A DNA stretch of 64,000 bases from Parapedobacter composti (GTDB taxonomy: Bacteria > Bacteroidota > Bacteroidia > Sphingobacteriales > Sphingobacteriaceae): NCBI RefSeq assembly GCF_900112315.1, contig NZ_FOLL01000006.1, positions 147,362 to 211,361 of the forward strand. Direction: 5' to 3'. The position numbers and the translations under genes were made by a program. Within the stretch, counting starts at the first letter, position 1, and each line of letters opens with the position of its first letter. Of the stretch, positions 8,239 to 17,167 are shown one piece after another. The notes under the pieces were generated by a model, which saw nothing but the letters and a program-made list of their open reading frames with translations, did no database searches and was not told where the DNA came from.

Positions 8239-8331
8239 TCATAACGTAGCATCCTTTAAGGATTTACAGTGAATTCATTTTGTTAGGTTTGGTTAAATGG
8301 AAAGGCCCCGCTGTGAAGCGGGGTTTTTTTT
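8239..8331 (+). ncRNA. Candidate small RNA or attenuated leader, copy 2
   Basis: It shares 30 identical bases with copy 1 (8273-8302) and ends in a GC-rich hairpin, arms CCCCGCT and AGCGGGG around a GTGA tetraloop, followed by seven or more T. The 5' half differs and contains an extra small palindrome, ATCCTTTAAGGAT. No ORF is shared between copies. A full promoter follows at 8343-8372, so the aquaporin does not need read-through from this RNA. Confidence 0.5.
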
Positions 8332-8342
8332 GGTTAAATCTT

Positions 8343-8372
8343 TTGGTTTTAACGAAGGCAGTGTTATATTTG
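8343..8372 (+). promoter_or_regulatory. Promoter of aquaporin copy 2
   Basis: TTG (8343-8345), a 19-nt spacer and TATATTTG (8365-8372) match the consensus exactly. The ATG follows 22 nt after the box, which supports 8395 as the ancestral start codon. Confidence 0.75.
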
Positions 8373-8394
8373 GGTAAACCAATCATAAACAATC

Positions 8395-9111
8395 ATGGAA
8401 ATCAAAACATCAACCAAATTTGTAGCCGAATAGGTAGGAACCTTCGGTTTGGTGCTTTTTGGCTGCGGCGCAGCAGCAGTGGCGGGGGCAGACACCATCG
8501 CCGGCCTTTCGGGCCTCGGTGTCTTGGGTATTTCGTTTGCATTTGGGTTAGCGGTGGTAGTTTTTGCGTATGCCATCGGCGGTGTCAGCGGGTGCCATAT
8601 CAACCCCGCGGTCACCATCGCAATGCTGATTAATGGCAAGATCTCCCCCGGCGGTGCCGTTGTTTACATCCTTGCTCAGCTGGCGGGTGCCTTGTTAGGT
8701 GCGTTTGCATTGCAGCAGATCCTCAGTGGGCAGGTGGCAGGTTTCACCGCTGGAGAATGGGCGTACGGTTCAAACGGATGGGGCACAGGTTATCAAAGCG
8801 AGTATGGCCTGAAATCCGCATTCATTGCCGAGACCGTACTTACCTTTTTGTTTTTGTTCGTCATATTCGGAACAACCTCCAAATGGGGCAACAGTACTAT
8901 GGCGGGGTTAGCTATTGGCTTTACCTTGGTACTCATCCATTTGGTCGCCATTCCCATTACGGGGACTTCTGTCAACCCTGCCCGTAGTTTCGGTCCGGCC
9001 GTCCTGGCGGGAGGCGCGGCGCTTAGCCAGTTGTGGTTGTTTATTGTGGCCCCCATTTTGGGCGGTGCGGTAGCGGCCGCCGTATGGCGGTTGCTGGAAA
9101 AGGCAGACTGA
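8395..9111 (+). pseudogene. aqpZ: Aquaporin (MIP family, AqpZ-like) with amber codon at position 13
   Basis: The product is a six-helix water channel with both signature loops (HINPAVT and TSVNPARS) and the usual length of about 238 residues. In the frame of the natural ATG, codon 13 is TAG (8431-8433); the truncated copy at 6994 has ATG there. The remaining ORF can only start at TTG 8446 or GTG 8449, removing about 18 residues including half of helix 1. This could abolish insertion or leave a weakly functional channel. The upstream promoter is intact. It is either a recent pseudogene, a gene re-initiated at GTG 8449, or a sequencing error. Confidence 0.8.
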
Positions 9112-9163
9112 CATGATGAACCCGGCGCCCACCGACAGGGAATGAGCGCCGGGTTCATCATGT
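9111..9163 (+). terminator. Bidirectional hairpin between aquaporin and TonB receptor
   Basis: A perfect 18-bp stem pairs 9111-9128 with 9146-9163 around a 17-nt loop. Its arms begin at the last base of the aquaporin stop codon and end at the last base of the convergent receptor gene's stop codon, so it can end transcripts from both sides. Confidence 0.8.
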
Positions 9164-11064
9164 TATAAACGATATTTCATTCCGAGGCTGAACCACCTGC
9201 CGGGCATAGGTATGGCTGCGGCTTCGATATACGTAACGTCAAAGATGTTCTGCGTGTCAAGGTATATATCCAGCGTACCGAAGCCATAGGCAACACGCAC
9301 ATCCCCCAAGAAGTAGCTTTTATAGCTGAGACGCTCATTTAATCTTGCCGCTACCGTGGCGGAAATTGGCCCTGCGTGCCAATTAACATGCGCCGCCAGT
9401 TGGTGACGGAGGCTTTCGATAACGTATTTGTAAAGATACCCCGCCTCCTGGTTATTGACGATGTCCGGCGATAGCCAGGTGTAGGAGAGCCCAGCCAGTA
9501 AGGTAGTCCGGCGCTCGTTGGCAACCAACCGGTAATTCCCCGAAAACGTAACTCCCCGTGTGCGGTTGCGCTGGAAATTTTGGGGTTGCCACGGTTGGTC
9601 CAGGTTACCACGCACCCAATCGATGAACTCGTTCATATTGCGGTAAAAATAGGTTGCTTGTGCGACCAGACGATTGTCAACGTATTTGAGGCCTCCCTCC
9701 GCATGCCAAGCACGTTCCGACAGAAGTGAAGGGTTGCCGACATTTCCCGGCTGGTTCAGGTAAAGATCCGTAAATGACGGGATACGTTGCCCGGTGCCGG
9801 TATGGGCTACCAGTTTCAATCGATTATTGAGCGTGTATCCCACGTCAATGCCGGGAAATAGTTGCCACCCGTAATCAGAATTATAGTTAATATAGGTGCC
9901 GGCGCTCAACAGCAGCTTGTCGTGAATGCGTGCTGTCTTGAATTCCGCATACAGGCCGTAGTTGCTGCGGTTGTGGTTACCGATGTTTGTGCTCCGGATG
10001 ATTTCGTTACGCATTTCCAGCCCGATGCCGATGTCACCTGCCGAAGTTTGCATCGTTCCGTTGATTTCGGTATTGATGGCCTGGCCGTGATGCTGGCTAC
10101 GGGCACGGCTCAGGTCATTCCGGAAATAGCGGTAATCGTCGTATGCATAACGGTAGCTCACACGGGGCGAAACCGAGATCCGTTCGGTAAGCTGGCTACG
10201 GTAGCTGAGGGCTGCCAGTACCGTCTGGACAATTTCTTGCGATTCTTTGTCTCCCGGTGCAGCATAGAAACCGTTGGCGCCGAAGTTGTTGGATACATAG
10301 CCGCCCATCAGCGATAGCGCGTCGGTGGTATTGGCGCGTACTTCGCCCTGATATAGTAGCTTGTTGTTGCGAAATGCCGTGTTATAACGGTAGCCATTGC
10401 CCGACTCGTGGCTGCCGTGCAGCGAATGGCGGTGATGCTCCTTCACCAAGTTGCTGCCCAGTTGCACACCGCGGCCATGGAAAAGCACATGGTCGGCAGC
10501 GGCAGTATCCCTTTTGAAGCCTGAGCCTGTATAGGCATGGACCTGGACACCCGAGGCAGTTGGCTTCCTCGTTACGATGTTAATCGCTCCGGTGAGGCTG
10601 TTGATGCCGTAGACGCGTGCCGCGGGCCCGCGGATGATTTCTATCCGCTCAATGGCGTCCGTTGGGATGGGCAGGTTCAGGGTATTATGCCCGGTTTGGG
10701 CGTCGAGCACCTTCATGCCGTTTACAAGGACGAGGGTTTGCTCAAAACTGCCGCCGTCGATGCTGACGTCAGCTTGTGTGCCGAATGGTCCGCGCTGACG
10801 GAGATCGACACCCGCCACGTGGCTTAATAATTCGTTGACGGAACGTGCAGGCAATGCGTCAATCTGCTTACGGTCGATGATCTGGATATGGCGGTTTTGC
10901 TGGATAAACGGCAATTGCAATCGGTTTTCGGTGATGATAACTTCGCTTAAGGGAATAGTCGTTGTATCGGGTTCGCTTTCGGACTGTTGCGCCGGTGCAA
11001 GCCCGGTTCCGAGCATGGTCCAGATGAACGGAATGTTGCGGATTATCGTTGAAAATTTTTTCAT
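9163..11064 (-). CDS. TonB-dependent receptor, BtuB-like
   Basis: About 633 residues start at MKKFSTII with a signal peptide ending near APAQQ. A plug domain follows (LLSHVAGVDLRQRG, VLVNGMKVLD, IRGPAARVYGINSLTGAINIVT), then a beta-barrel. The length and lack of an N-terminal carboxypeptidase-like domain fit small-ligand importers of the BtuB/siderophore group, not SusC polysaccharide receptors. I chose ATG 11064 over an upstream ATG at 11103 because only the former gives a clean signal peptide. It is divergent, with 64 bp between, from a MocR-type regulator that may control it. The ligand is unknown; cobalamin, iron chelates or a vitamin B6-type compound are possibilities only. Confidence 0.88.
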   Translation of the reverse strand: MKKFSTIIRNIPFIWTMLGTGLAPAQQSESEPDTTTIPLSEVIITENRLQLPFIQQNRHIQIIDRKQIDALPARSVNELLSHVAGVDLRQRGPFGTQADVSIDGGSFEQTLVLVNGMKVLDAQTGHNTLNLPIPTDAIERIEIIRGPAARVYGINSLTGAINIVTRKPTASGVQVHAYTGSGFKRDTAAADHVLFHGRGVQLGSNLVKEHHRHSLHGSHESGNGYRYNTAFRNNKLLYQGEVRANTTDALSLMGGYVSNNFGANGFYAAPGDKESQEIVQTVLAALSYRSQLTERISVSPRVSYRYAYDDYRYFRNDLSRARSQHHGQAINTEINGTMQTSAGDIGIGLEMRNEIIRSTNIGNHNRSNYGLYAEFKTARIHDKLLLSAGTYINYNSDYGWQLFPGIDVGYTLNNRLKLVAHTGTGQRIPSFTDLYLNQPGNVGNPSLLSERAWHAEGGLKYVDNRLVAQATYFYRNMNEFIDWVRGNLDQPWQPQNFQRNRTRGVTFSGNYRLVANERRTTLLAGLSYTWLSPDIVNNQEAGYLYKYVIESLRHQLAAHVNWHAGPISATVAARLNERLSYKSYFLGDVRVAYGFGTLDIYLDTQNIFDVTYIEAAAIPMPGRWFSLGMKYRL

Positions 11065-11128
11065 TTCATTGGTTTTTTTGCAAAAGTCGTACCTTGGCGG
11101 CATATCTAGGTAGTCCAGTTTTTATTTT

Positions 11129-12634
11129 ATGGATAGTCCGGTTTTGGTGCCTTATCAAAGTTTTATCCAGGTAGACCGTTCGTCGGCAACGCCTGTATAC
11201 CTGCAGGTGGCTCATCAGCTTATCAATGCTATCCAGCGCGGTTACCTGATGGACGGGCATAAACTGCCTGGCAGCCGTAAGATGGGTAAACTATTGGGCC
11301 TGAATCGCAATACGGTGGTGGCCAGTTATGCCGAGCTCGATGCCCAAGGGTGGTTGAAAACCCATCCCAGTCGGGGCGCGTTTATTAGTAACGGGAAAAC
11401 CGGGAAACCGCGGAAGTTCACAACAAAAAGCGGACCGCCTGTAGCGGCCTATCCACGGCATCCGGGGTTTGATTTCAGGAAATGGAACGTGCTGGATAAC
11501 CCGTTCGATCATTCGAGCGCACGTCTCACGTTCGACGATGGTTTGCCAGATACCCGCCTTTCACACGTCGATTACCTTTCAAGGCTGTTTCACACCAACA
11601 TGAAACGCCGCAGAAACCTGGCAAAACTGGGATATATGCCTACGGCGGGAAGCGAATACTACCAGGAAAACCTGGCTAATTTCCTCAACTTAACCCGGGG
11701 GCTGCATATTGCCCGGAAAAACCTGCTTGTAACGCGCAGCCTTGAGCTGAGCATTTATATTGTCGCCGAAACGCTGATATCACCGGGCGATTGCGTAGTG
11801 GTGGGGGAGTTGAGCTATTTTGCCACGAACATGATTTTCCAGAAGGCCGGTGCACGGATACTTACCGTACCGCTGGATGCCGAAGGGATTCTCACGGATG
11901 CGCTGCGCGAACACTGCGAGCGGCAGCCTATACGCATGCTTTACATCACTCCGCATCATCACTATCCAACCACGGTGGCATTAAGTGCAAGGCGCCGCAT
12001 TGAACTGCTGGAGCTTTCGGCAATGTTCGGGTTCATTATCCTTGAAGACGATTACGACTACGATTTCCACTACGATGGCAGCCCGTTATTGCCCATGGCC
12101 AGTGCAGACAGCGAAGGGATGGTGGTCTATGTGGGTACCTTCGGCAAATCCATGGCCTCGGGGTTCCGATCGGGCTTTATCGTGGCGCCGGAAGCACTGA
12201 TCAACGAAATGGCAAAACTACTGGGTATCATGGATAGGTATGGCGATGTCTTGACGGAGCTTGCATTGGGCGAACTTATCGCAGAAGGAGAGATGCATCG
12301 CTACCTGCGCAAAACCACAGCCGAATACCGTGCCCGCCGGGATCGCCTCGCAGAGCTGCTGGACGGGCAGCTGGATGGTGCCGTTCAGTTTATCAAACCT
12401 TCGGGCGGACTGGCCATCTGGACCCGTTGGCCCCGCGGAGTCAATTTGATGCGGTTTGCCAGAGAATGCTTGACCGAAGGGTTATGCATTCCCCGGTTTC
12501 TGTTGTATCAGACAGACGAGCATTGCGCTATGCGGTTGGGCTTTGGAAGCCTGACAGCGGATGAGTTGGCCCAGGCCGTTAATATCATGCGCGACGGCTT
12601 GGAACGGATCAGTGCCACTCTTCCCGTCCGATAA
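11129..12634 (+). CDS. MocR/PdxR-type regulator (GntR domain fused to aminotransferase fold)
   Basis: The 501-residue protein has an N-terminal GntR winged helix (residues about 15-90; LPGSRKMGKLLGLNRNTVVASY) and a C-terminal fold-type I aminotransferase-like domain. The PLP-binding lysine is K340 in TFGKSMASGFRSG. Members sense PLP or amino-group ligands and typically control nearby vitamin B6 or amine genes. No pdx genes are visible; the divergent neighbour is a TonB receptor, so control of that transporter is a reasonable inference. The 3' end overlaps the convergent hydrolase gene by 26 bp. Confidence 0.88.
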   Translation: MDSPVLVPYQSFIQVDRSSATPVYLQVAHQLINAIQRGYLMDGHKLPGSRKMGKLLGLNRNTVVASYAELDAQGWLKTHPSRGAFISNGKTGKPRKFTTKSGPPVAAYPRHPGFDFRKWNVLDNPFDHSSARLTFDDGLPDTRLSHVDYLSRLFHTNMKRRRNLAKLGYMPTAGSEYYQENLANFLNLTRGLHIARKNLLVTRSLELSIYIVAETLISPGDCVVVGELSYFATNMIFQKAGARILTVPLDAEGILTDALREHCERQPIRMLYITPHHHYPTTVALSARRRIELLELSAMFGFIILEDDYDYDFHYDGSPLLPMASADSEGMVVYVGTFGKSMASGFRSGFIVAPEALINEMAKLLGIMDRYGDVLTELALGELIAEGEMHRYLRKTTAEYRARRDRLAELLDGQLDGAVQFIKPSGGLAIWTRWPRGVNLMRFARECLTEGLCIPRFLLYQTDEHCAMRLGFGSLTADELAQAVNIMRDGLERISATLPVR

Positions 12635-13556
12635 TCGGTTGGTTTCCCGCAGGCATCGGAACAGTGTCAATGGGTACCGCATCAGCGGTAAGTCGCCTGA
12701 TGTCCGGCTGTCCGGCATCCACCCATGCCGAATACCAAAAACTGCCTATACTATGGATGGCACCACGCATACGCCGCTCCACCATCCCGCGCAGCGCGTC
12801 GTGGTATGCTTTTGAATAGGCGTCGGAATACGTGCGTATAAGCACTCCATTCCGCTCAACATACCCATATTTACGGTCCGAAGGGAATGTATCGTTCAGC
12901 TGGGCTTCTAAGCCGAGTACGGAATCAACCAAGGCGTGGCTTTCGCGTACAATGGTCCACGCGGTTTCCAGGGGCGACTCCACATAGCGGGCCCGGCCAA
13001 CCATGAAATCGTACTGTTCAGAAAAGAGCTCCGGCAGGCGGCTCTCCCAAAAGGCATGGATGCCTACTTGATTGGTCAACTGCCCGTTGTAGTTGCTGGT
13101 GGTATGCAAAGGCACGTGGGCATCAGCCAGATAGTGACCAATATCGGCGGCATATCGGAGAATCCGGCGCACGTCTTTTTCGCTGAATGCGCTCACCAGA
13201 CTGCGGTAACTGCGGTAAATTTGCCAAGGCAAAATACCTGAAGCGAGCAGCCTACGCTCAGAGAATTTCTCAACCGCGGCGCTCCAATGGATGGGGATGG
13301 TGTCAAACGGTTGTGCGCCGTATCGGTCAGCGTCAATGAAATGGCGGGGCGACTCGGCAGTATCGACATAGCATCGCTTATCCGCGTCAATGGCATGTTC
13401 CGTCAGATAGTCCGCATGAGGTTTGTAGAACACCGCGAGATCTGCCGGCAATGTAAAGACGGCCATCCGGTTGATCAGCTTATGGGCATGGAAACCCCAC
13501 GACGGAAGCAGCAGGATGGCAACGAAGGAAATAAGTATCAGGCCAATCCGTTTCAT
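12609..13556 (-). CDS. S1/P1-like zinc-dependent hydrolase (phospholipase C/nuclease fold)
   Basis: The 315-residue protein begins with a signal peptide ending near SWGFHAH. It carries the spaced metal-binding residues of the S1/P1 nuclease and zinc phospholipase C fold: Trp/His in WGFHAHKLIN, HFIDADRYG, HYLADAHVPLH and HAFWESRLPEL. It therefore probably acts in the periplasm or outside on phospholipids or nucleic acids using a three-zinc centre. Which substrate is used cannot be told from the sequence. A promoter-like TTG-N20-TATTTTTA lies just upstream. Its 3' end overlaps the MocR gene. Confidence 0.8.
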   Translation of the reverse strand: MKRIGLILISFVAILLLPSWGFHAHKLINRMAVFTLPADLAVFYKPHADYLTEHAIDADKRCYVDTAESPRHFIDADRYGAQPFDTIPIHWSAAVEKFSERRLLASGILPWQIYRSYRSLVSAFSEKDVRRILRYAADIGHYLADAHVPLHTTSNYNGQLTNQVGIHAFWESRLPELFSEQYDFMVGRARYVESPLETAWTIVRESHALVDSVLGLEAQLNDTFPSDRKYGYVERNGVLIRTYSDAYSKAYHDALRGMVERRMRGAIHSIGSFWYSAWVDAGQPDIRRLTADAVPIDTVPMPAGNQPIIGREEWH

Positions 13557-13666
13557 GTGTTAAAAATAAGACATCGCCAGAAACATCACAAATCCTTCAC
13601 CCGTATTTAACGGTGGGATCACATCAAATAACCATTTTTGCATTAGAACAGAAACATGCTGCCATT

Positions 13667-13747
13667 ATGAAAGCACTAATTAGTTGGTTTGAGGGTTTGA
13701 AAAGCCGGTTTTTTTTGCGTTTTTTGGCTTCGGCATTCAGGCATTAA
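13667..13747 (+). CDS. Possible 26-residue basic peptide
   Basis: In the 329-bp gap between two genes an ATG opens a 26-codon frame: MKALISWFEGLKSR, then a hydrophobic/basic tail (FFLRFLASAF) and stop. The peptide is cationic and amphipathic. There is no Shine-Dalgarno sequence or perfect promoter, and I know no family. It could be a leader peptide, a small membrane protein or chance. The rest of the gap (13557-13885) shows no other gene. Confidence 0.25.
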   Translation: MKALISWFEGLKSRFFLRFLASAFRH

Positions 13748-13885
13748 GAAACAAAGAACCTGCACAAGCTGTTGCTCAATAAGTGGGTAAGAATTTATAC
13801 AGATGAAACCTGCATAAATTGCCATAACGAAAGGACATGAATAATTTATGCAAGCTTCATAGCCGTTAAAAAGCAATTTATTCTG

Positions 13886-14887
13886 ATGAAAATTCTCTAC
13901 GCAGTGCAAGGCACCGGCAATGGCCATTTGAGCCGGGCTATGGATGTGGTGCCGTGTCTGCAGCGCCGTGCGGCGGTGGATGTGCTGGTGAGTGGTATCC
14001 AGGCCGACCTCGTGCTTCCGTTTCCGGTGAAGTACAGGATGCATGGCCTGAGCTTTATCTTCGGTAAAAAGGGCGGGGTCGACTTATGGAAGACGTTTAT
14101 GAGTTCAACCGTACGGCGGCTGGTCCAGGAAGTGAGTTCATTGCCAATAGAAGACTACGATCTTGTCATTAATGATTTTGAACCCATTTCGGCTTGGGCA
14201 TGCAACACGCGGGAAAAGGCATGCGTCGGTCTCAGCCATCAGGTAGCAACCATGGATCCCCTGGCACCGAAACCCAAGGATCAGGATATGCTGGGTAAAT
14301 TGATTATGCGTTATTATGCACCTGCGACCACTAACTATGGATTCCATTTTAAACGATATAGCGAACGGATATTCACTCCTGTCATCAGACAACAGGTTCG
14401 CCAGCTCGATGTAGCTGACAAAGGGCATTATACCGTATACCTGCCGGCTTATGACGATGCCCGGTTGCTCAAACACCTGATGAGGTTTCCCGATATCCGG
14501 TGGGAAGTGTTTTCAAAACACAACAAAACCCCTTTCGAAATGCGGAATGTACGCGTTCAGCCCATAGATAACGATAGCTTTATTCAAAGCATGGCTACTT
14601 CGTCCGGTGTGTTATGTGGTGCCGGGTTTGAAACCCCCGCCGAGGCATTGTTTCTGCAAAAGAAATTGCTGGTTGTGCCGATGAAAAACCAGTATGAGCA
14701 GCATCTCAACGCTGCTGCCTTGGAGGAAATGGGAGTGCCTGTCATCAAAAACCTGAAATCCAAGCATGACGACACCATAGCGGCTTGGTTAAACAGCAAA
14801 CAGGTGGTTACCGTGGATTACCCCGATTGTACCCAGGAAATTGTTGATAACATCTTGGAAACCCACGTATCCAAAGCATTCGCTTGA
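13886..14887 (+). CDS. Glycosyltransferase of the MJ1255/VC2487 type
   Basis: The 333-residue protein has a GT-B layout. The N-terminal motif GTGNGHLSRA is typical of UDP-sugar transferases of the MJ1255-like group, and the C-terminal half has CGAGFETPAEALFLQKK and PMKNQYEQHLNAAALE, which resemble the nucleotide-sugar site. It probably transfers a sugar to a lipid or surface acceptor in the cytoplasm. The stop overlaps the ATG of the next gene (TGATG), so the two are translated together. The acceptor is unknown. Confidence 0.82.
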   Translation: MKILYAVQGTGNGHLSRAMDVVPCLQRRAAVDVLVSGIQADLVLPFPVKYRMHGLSFIFGKKGGVDLWKTFMSSTVRRLVQEVSSLPIEDYDLVINDFEPISAWACNTREKACVGLSHQVATMDPLAPKPKDQDMLGKLIMRYYAPATTNYGFHFKRYSERIFTPVIRQQVRQLDVADKGHYTVYLPAYDDARLLKHLMRFPDIRWEVFSKHNKTPFEMRNVRVQPIDNDSFIQSMATSSGVLCGAGFETPAEALFLQKKLLVVPMKNQYEQHLNAAALEEMGVPVIKNLKSKHDDTIAAWLNSKQVVTVDYPDCTQEIVDNILETHVSKAFA

Positions 14888-16218
14888 TGGTAAAAGACGA
14901 CTTCGGACAGGACTTCGTGTGGGGGGTGTCCAGTGCGGCATTTCAGACCGAGGGCGCGTGGGATGCTGATGGTAAGGGAATATCTATCTGGGATACCTTT
15001 ACGTTGCGCAAGGGAAAAATCAAGGGGCGTCAACATGCACGTGAGGCCTGCGATTTTTATCACCGCTACCAAGAGGATGTTATGCTCATCAAGCAAATGT
15101 CCATCCCTAATTTCCGGTTTTCGCTGTCGTGGCCGCGTATTTTGCCCCACGGAACGGGAGCATATAACGCCCGCGGAATGGACTTTTACGACCGACTGGT
15201 CGATCATTGCCTGGAACAGGGAATCGTGCCATGGGTGACCCTCTATCATTGGGATTTGCCCCAGGCGTTGCAGGATAGGGGAGGTTGGACGAACCGGGAT
15301 ATGCTCTCGTGGCTGGAGGAATATGCTGTCTGTGCTGCGAAGCGCCTTGGCGACCGCGTCCGGCATTGGATGGTGCTCAATGAACCGGCTGTGTTTACCG
15401 GGGCGGGGTACTTTTTCGGGGTACATGCGCCGGGATTGACCGGAATACGTAACTTTTTTCCGGCGGCGCATCACGCCGCGCTGGCGATGGGCCACGTGGG
15501 GCGGCTGTTGCGTGCCGAATTACCGCACGCTTCGCTGGGCAGCACGTTTTCTTGCTCCAGCATCCACCCGTTCAGTACCCATCCCCGGGATGCCAATGCG
15601 GCACGCCGTGCCGACGCCTTGATTAACCGCTTGTTTATCGAGGCTGTCCTGGGGCTGGGATATCCTGTGGCCGATCTGAAAGCGTTAGCGGGCATCGAAC
15701 GGTATATGCAGGCAGGTGATGACACGGCATTGCCTTTTGATTTTGATTTCATAGGGCTCCAGTGCTATACCCGGGAGGTGGTGGCCAGCTCCCTGTTTGT
15801 GCCCTATATCCAGGCCAAGCTGGTACCGGCACAGAAACGGAGGGTGCCGCTGACCACCATGGGGTGGGAGGTATACCCCCAATGCCTGTATGAGGTGATT
15901 AGGCAGTTCAACGCATACCCCAATATGCCTAAACTGTATATTACCGAAAACGGTGCAGCTTTTCCGGATGACGTGGTCAACGGCCAAGTGGATGACGACC
16001 TTCGCCGACGTTACCTGCAGGCCCACCTTGGGCAGGTATTGCGCGCCAAACAGGAAGGGCTGAACATACACGGTTATTTCGTGTGGACCCTCACCGATAA
16101 TTTCGAATGGGCGGAGGGGTATCACGCCCGGTTCGGCCTCGTGCATGTGGATTTCCAAACCCAACGGCGTATCATAAAGGCGTCAGGAAGATGGTACGGT
16201 GATTTCCTCGGCAGCTGA
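14887..16218 (+). CDS. GH1 beta-glucosidase
   Basis: The 443-residue enzyme is full length for glycoside hydrolase family 1. The N-terminal signature FVWGVSSAAFQTEGAW is present. The acid/base is E166 in LNEPAVF and the nucleophile E354 in YITENGAAF. No signal peptide is visible, so it acts in the cytoplasm, retaining-type, on beta-glucosides or similar glycosides. It starts at ATG 14887, overlapping the glycosyltransferase stop; a TTG one codon upstream is less likely. The pairing of a sugar-adding and a sugar-removing enzyme in one coupled unit is unusual. Confidence 0.92.
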   Translation: MVKDDFGQDFVWGVSSAAFQTEGAWDADGKGISIWDTFTLRKGKIKGRQHAREACDFYHRYQEDVMLIKQMSIPNFRFSLSWPRILPHGTGAYNARGMDFYDRLVDHCLEQGIVPWVTLYHWDLPQALQDRGGWTNRDMLSWLEEYAVCAAKRLGDRVRHWMVLNEPAVFTGAGYFFGVHAPGLTGIRNFFPAAHHAALAMGHVGRLLRAELPHASLGSTFSCSSIHPFSTHPRDANAARRADALINRLFIEAVLGLGYPVADLKALAGIERYMQAGDDTALPFDFDFIGLQCYTREVVASSLFVPYIQAKLVPAQKRRVPLTTMGWEVYPQCLYEVIRQFNAYPNMPKLYITENGAAFPDDVVNGQVDDDLRRRYLQAHLGQVLRAKQEGLNIHGYFVWTLTDNFEWAEGYHARFGLVHVDFQTQRRIIKASGRWYGDFLGS

Positions 16219-16386
16219 TGAAAATTCTTTTAATTTTGAGGAGGCTGCCGTCATATTTGTCAAGAATTTGCCATTTTGACTTACATGGTAATCTATGTGG
16301 CGCACGCCACGGTAAATGGCACGGTTTTATACAGTATCTTTCCAGTATTCGATCGTTGTTTTGCTTTCAAACTTTAGAGGTAGTCT

Positions 16387-17064
16387 GTGACTGAATTTCT
16401 TGATTTTTTAAACAACCTGACCAATCCCGACTGGATTGTCGCTCACGGGGGGCTTTATTTACTGTTATTCATTGTGTTTGCCGAAACGGGTATTCTTGTC
16501 GGTTTTTTCCTGCCAGGGGATCCTATTTTGTTCATTGCCGGTATCATCATCGCTAACCTGACGCTGGAACCGGTGGATTCCGTGCTGACCCTGTTATATT
16601 GGATAGCGTTGATTTCGGCAGCCGGTATCCTGGGTAATTTTGTAGGCTATTGGTGCGGCAAATATTTCGGGCACCGTCTGCTGAAAATGAAAGACAATTG
16701 GCTGTTCAAAAAAGAATACATTTACAAAGCTCAGGAATTCTATGAACGCCGGGGCGGAATGGCCATTATTTTGGCCCGTTTTCTTCCGGTGGTGAGGACG
16801 TTTGCGCCCATTGTGGCTGGCATTGTGGAAATGGACTTCCGGAAATTCGCTTTTTACAATGTGGTCGGGGGTATCTTATGGGTGGGCAGCTTGGCGACCC
16901 TGGGCTATATGCTGGGTGAAAATGAGTGGGTGCAGCATAACCTGGAGTATGTTATCCTGGCCATTGTTGTGGCTGCTACGGCACCGGTGATTATTAGAGT
17001 AATCACGGGGAAGAGAAAAACGGTCGCCGCCGTAGCTGAACCTGAGATGTTGGAAGAAGAATAA
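16387..17064 (+). CDS. DedA-family membrane protein
   Basis: The 225-residue protein has five to six hydrophobic helices and the VTT/SNARE-associated core: ETGILVGFFLPGDP near the start, and the basic ARFLPVVRTFAPIVAG motif near residue 140. Family members are implicated in flipping undecaprenyl phosphate or phospholipids across the inner membrane. It starts at GTG 16387; no ATG precedes it in frame. It lies 168 bp after the glucosidase and may have its own promoter. Confidence 0.88.
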   Translation: MTEFLDFLNNLTNPDWIVAHGGLYLLLFIVFAETGILVGFFLPGDPILFIAGIIIANLTLEPVDSVLTLLYWIALISAAGILGNFVGYWCGKYFGHRLLKMKDNWLFKKEYIYKAQEFYERRGGMAIILARFLPVVRTFAPIVAGIVEMDFRKFAFYNVVGGILWVGSLATLGYMLGENEWVQHNLEYVILAIVVAATAPVIIRVITGKRKTVAAVAEPEMLEEE

Positions 17065-17167
17065 TTTGTCTTTCCGCTGCAAATTTTTTTATATTCGTCC
17101 GAAAGTTAGCTTAATCAACTTAAGGCTGGCCGTTATCAATCATGAATAAGCTTGCGTAATATGCGTT

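Noticed and set aside
8280..8633. Plus-strand ORF through the second small-RNA module
   Set aside because: It starts at TTG within the leader, crosses the terminator hairpin and overlaps the aquaporin gene in the wrong frame.
14818..15495. Minus-strand frame over the glycosyltransferase/GH1 junction
   Set aside because: It overlaps two well-supported genes and has no family signature.
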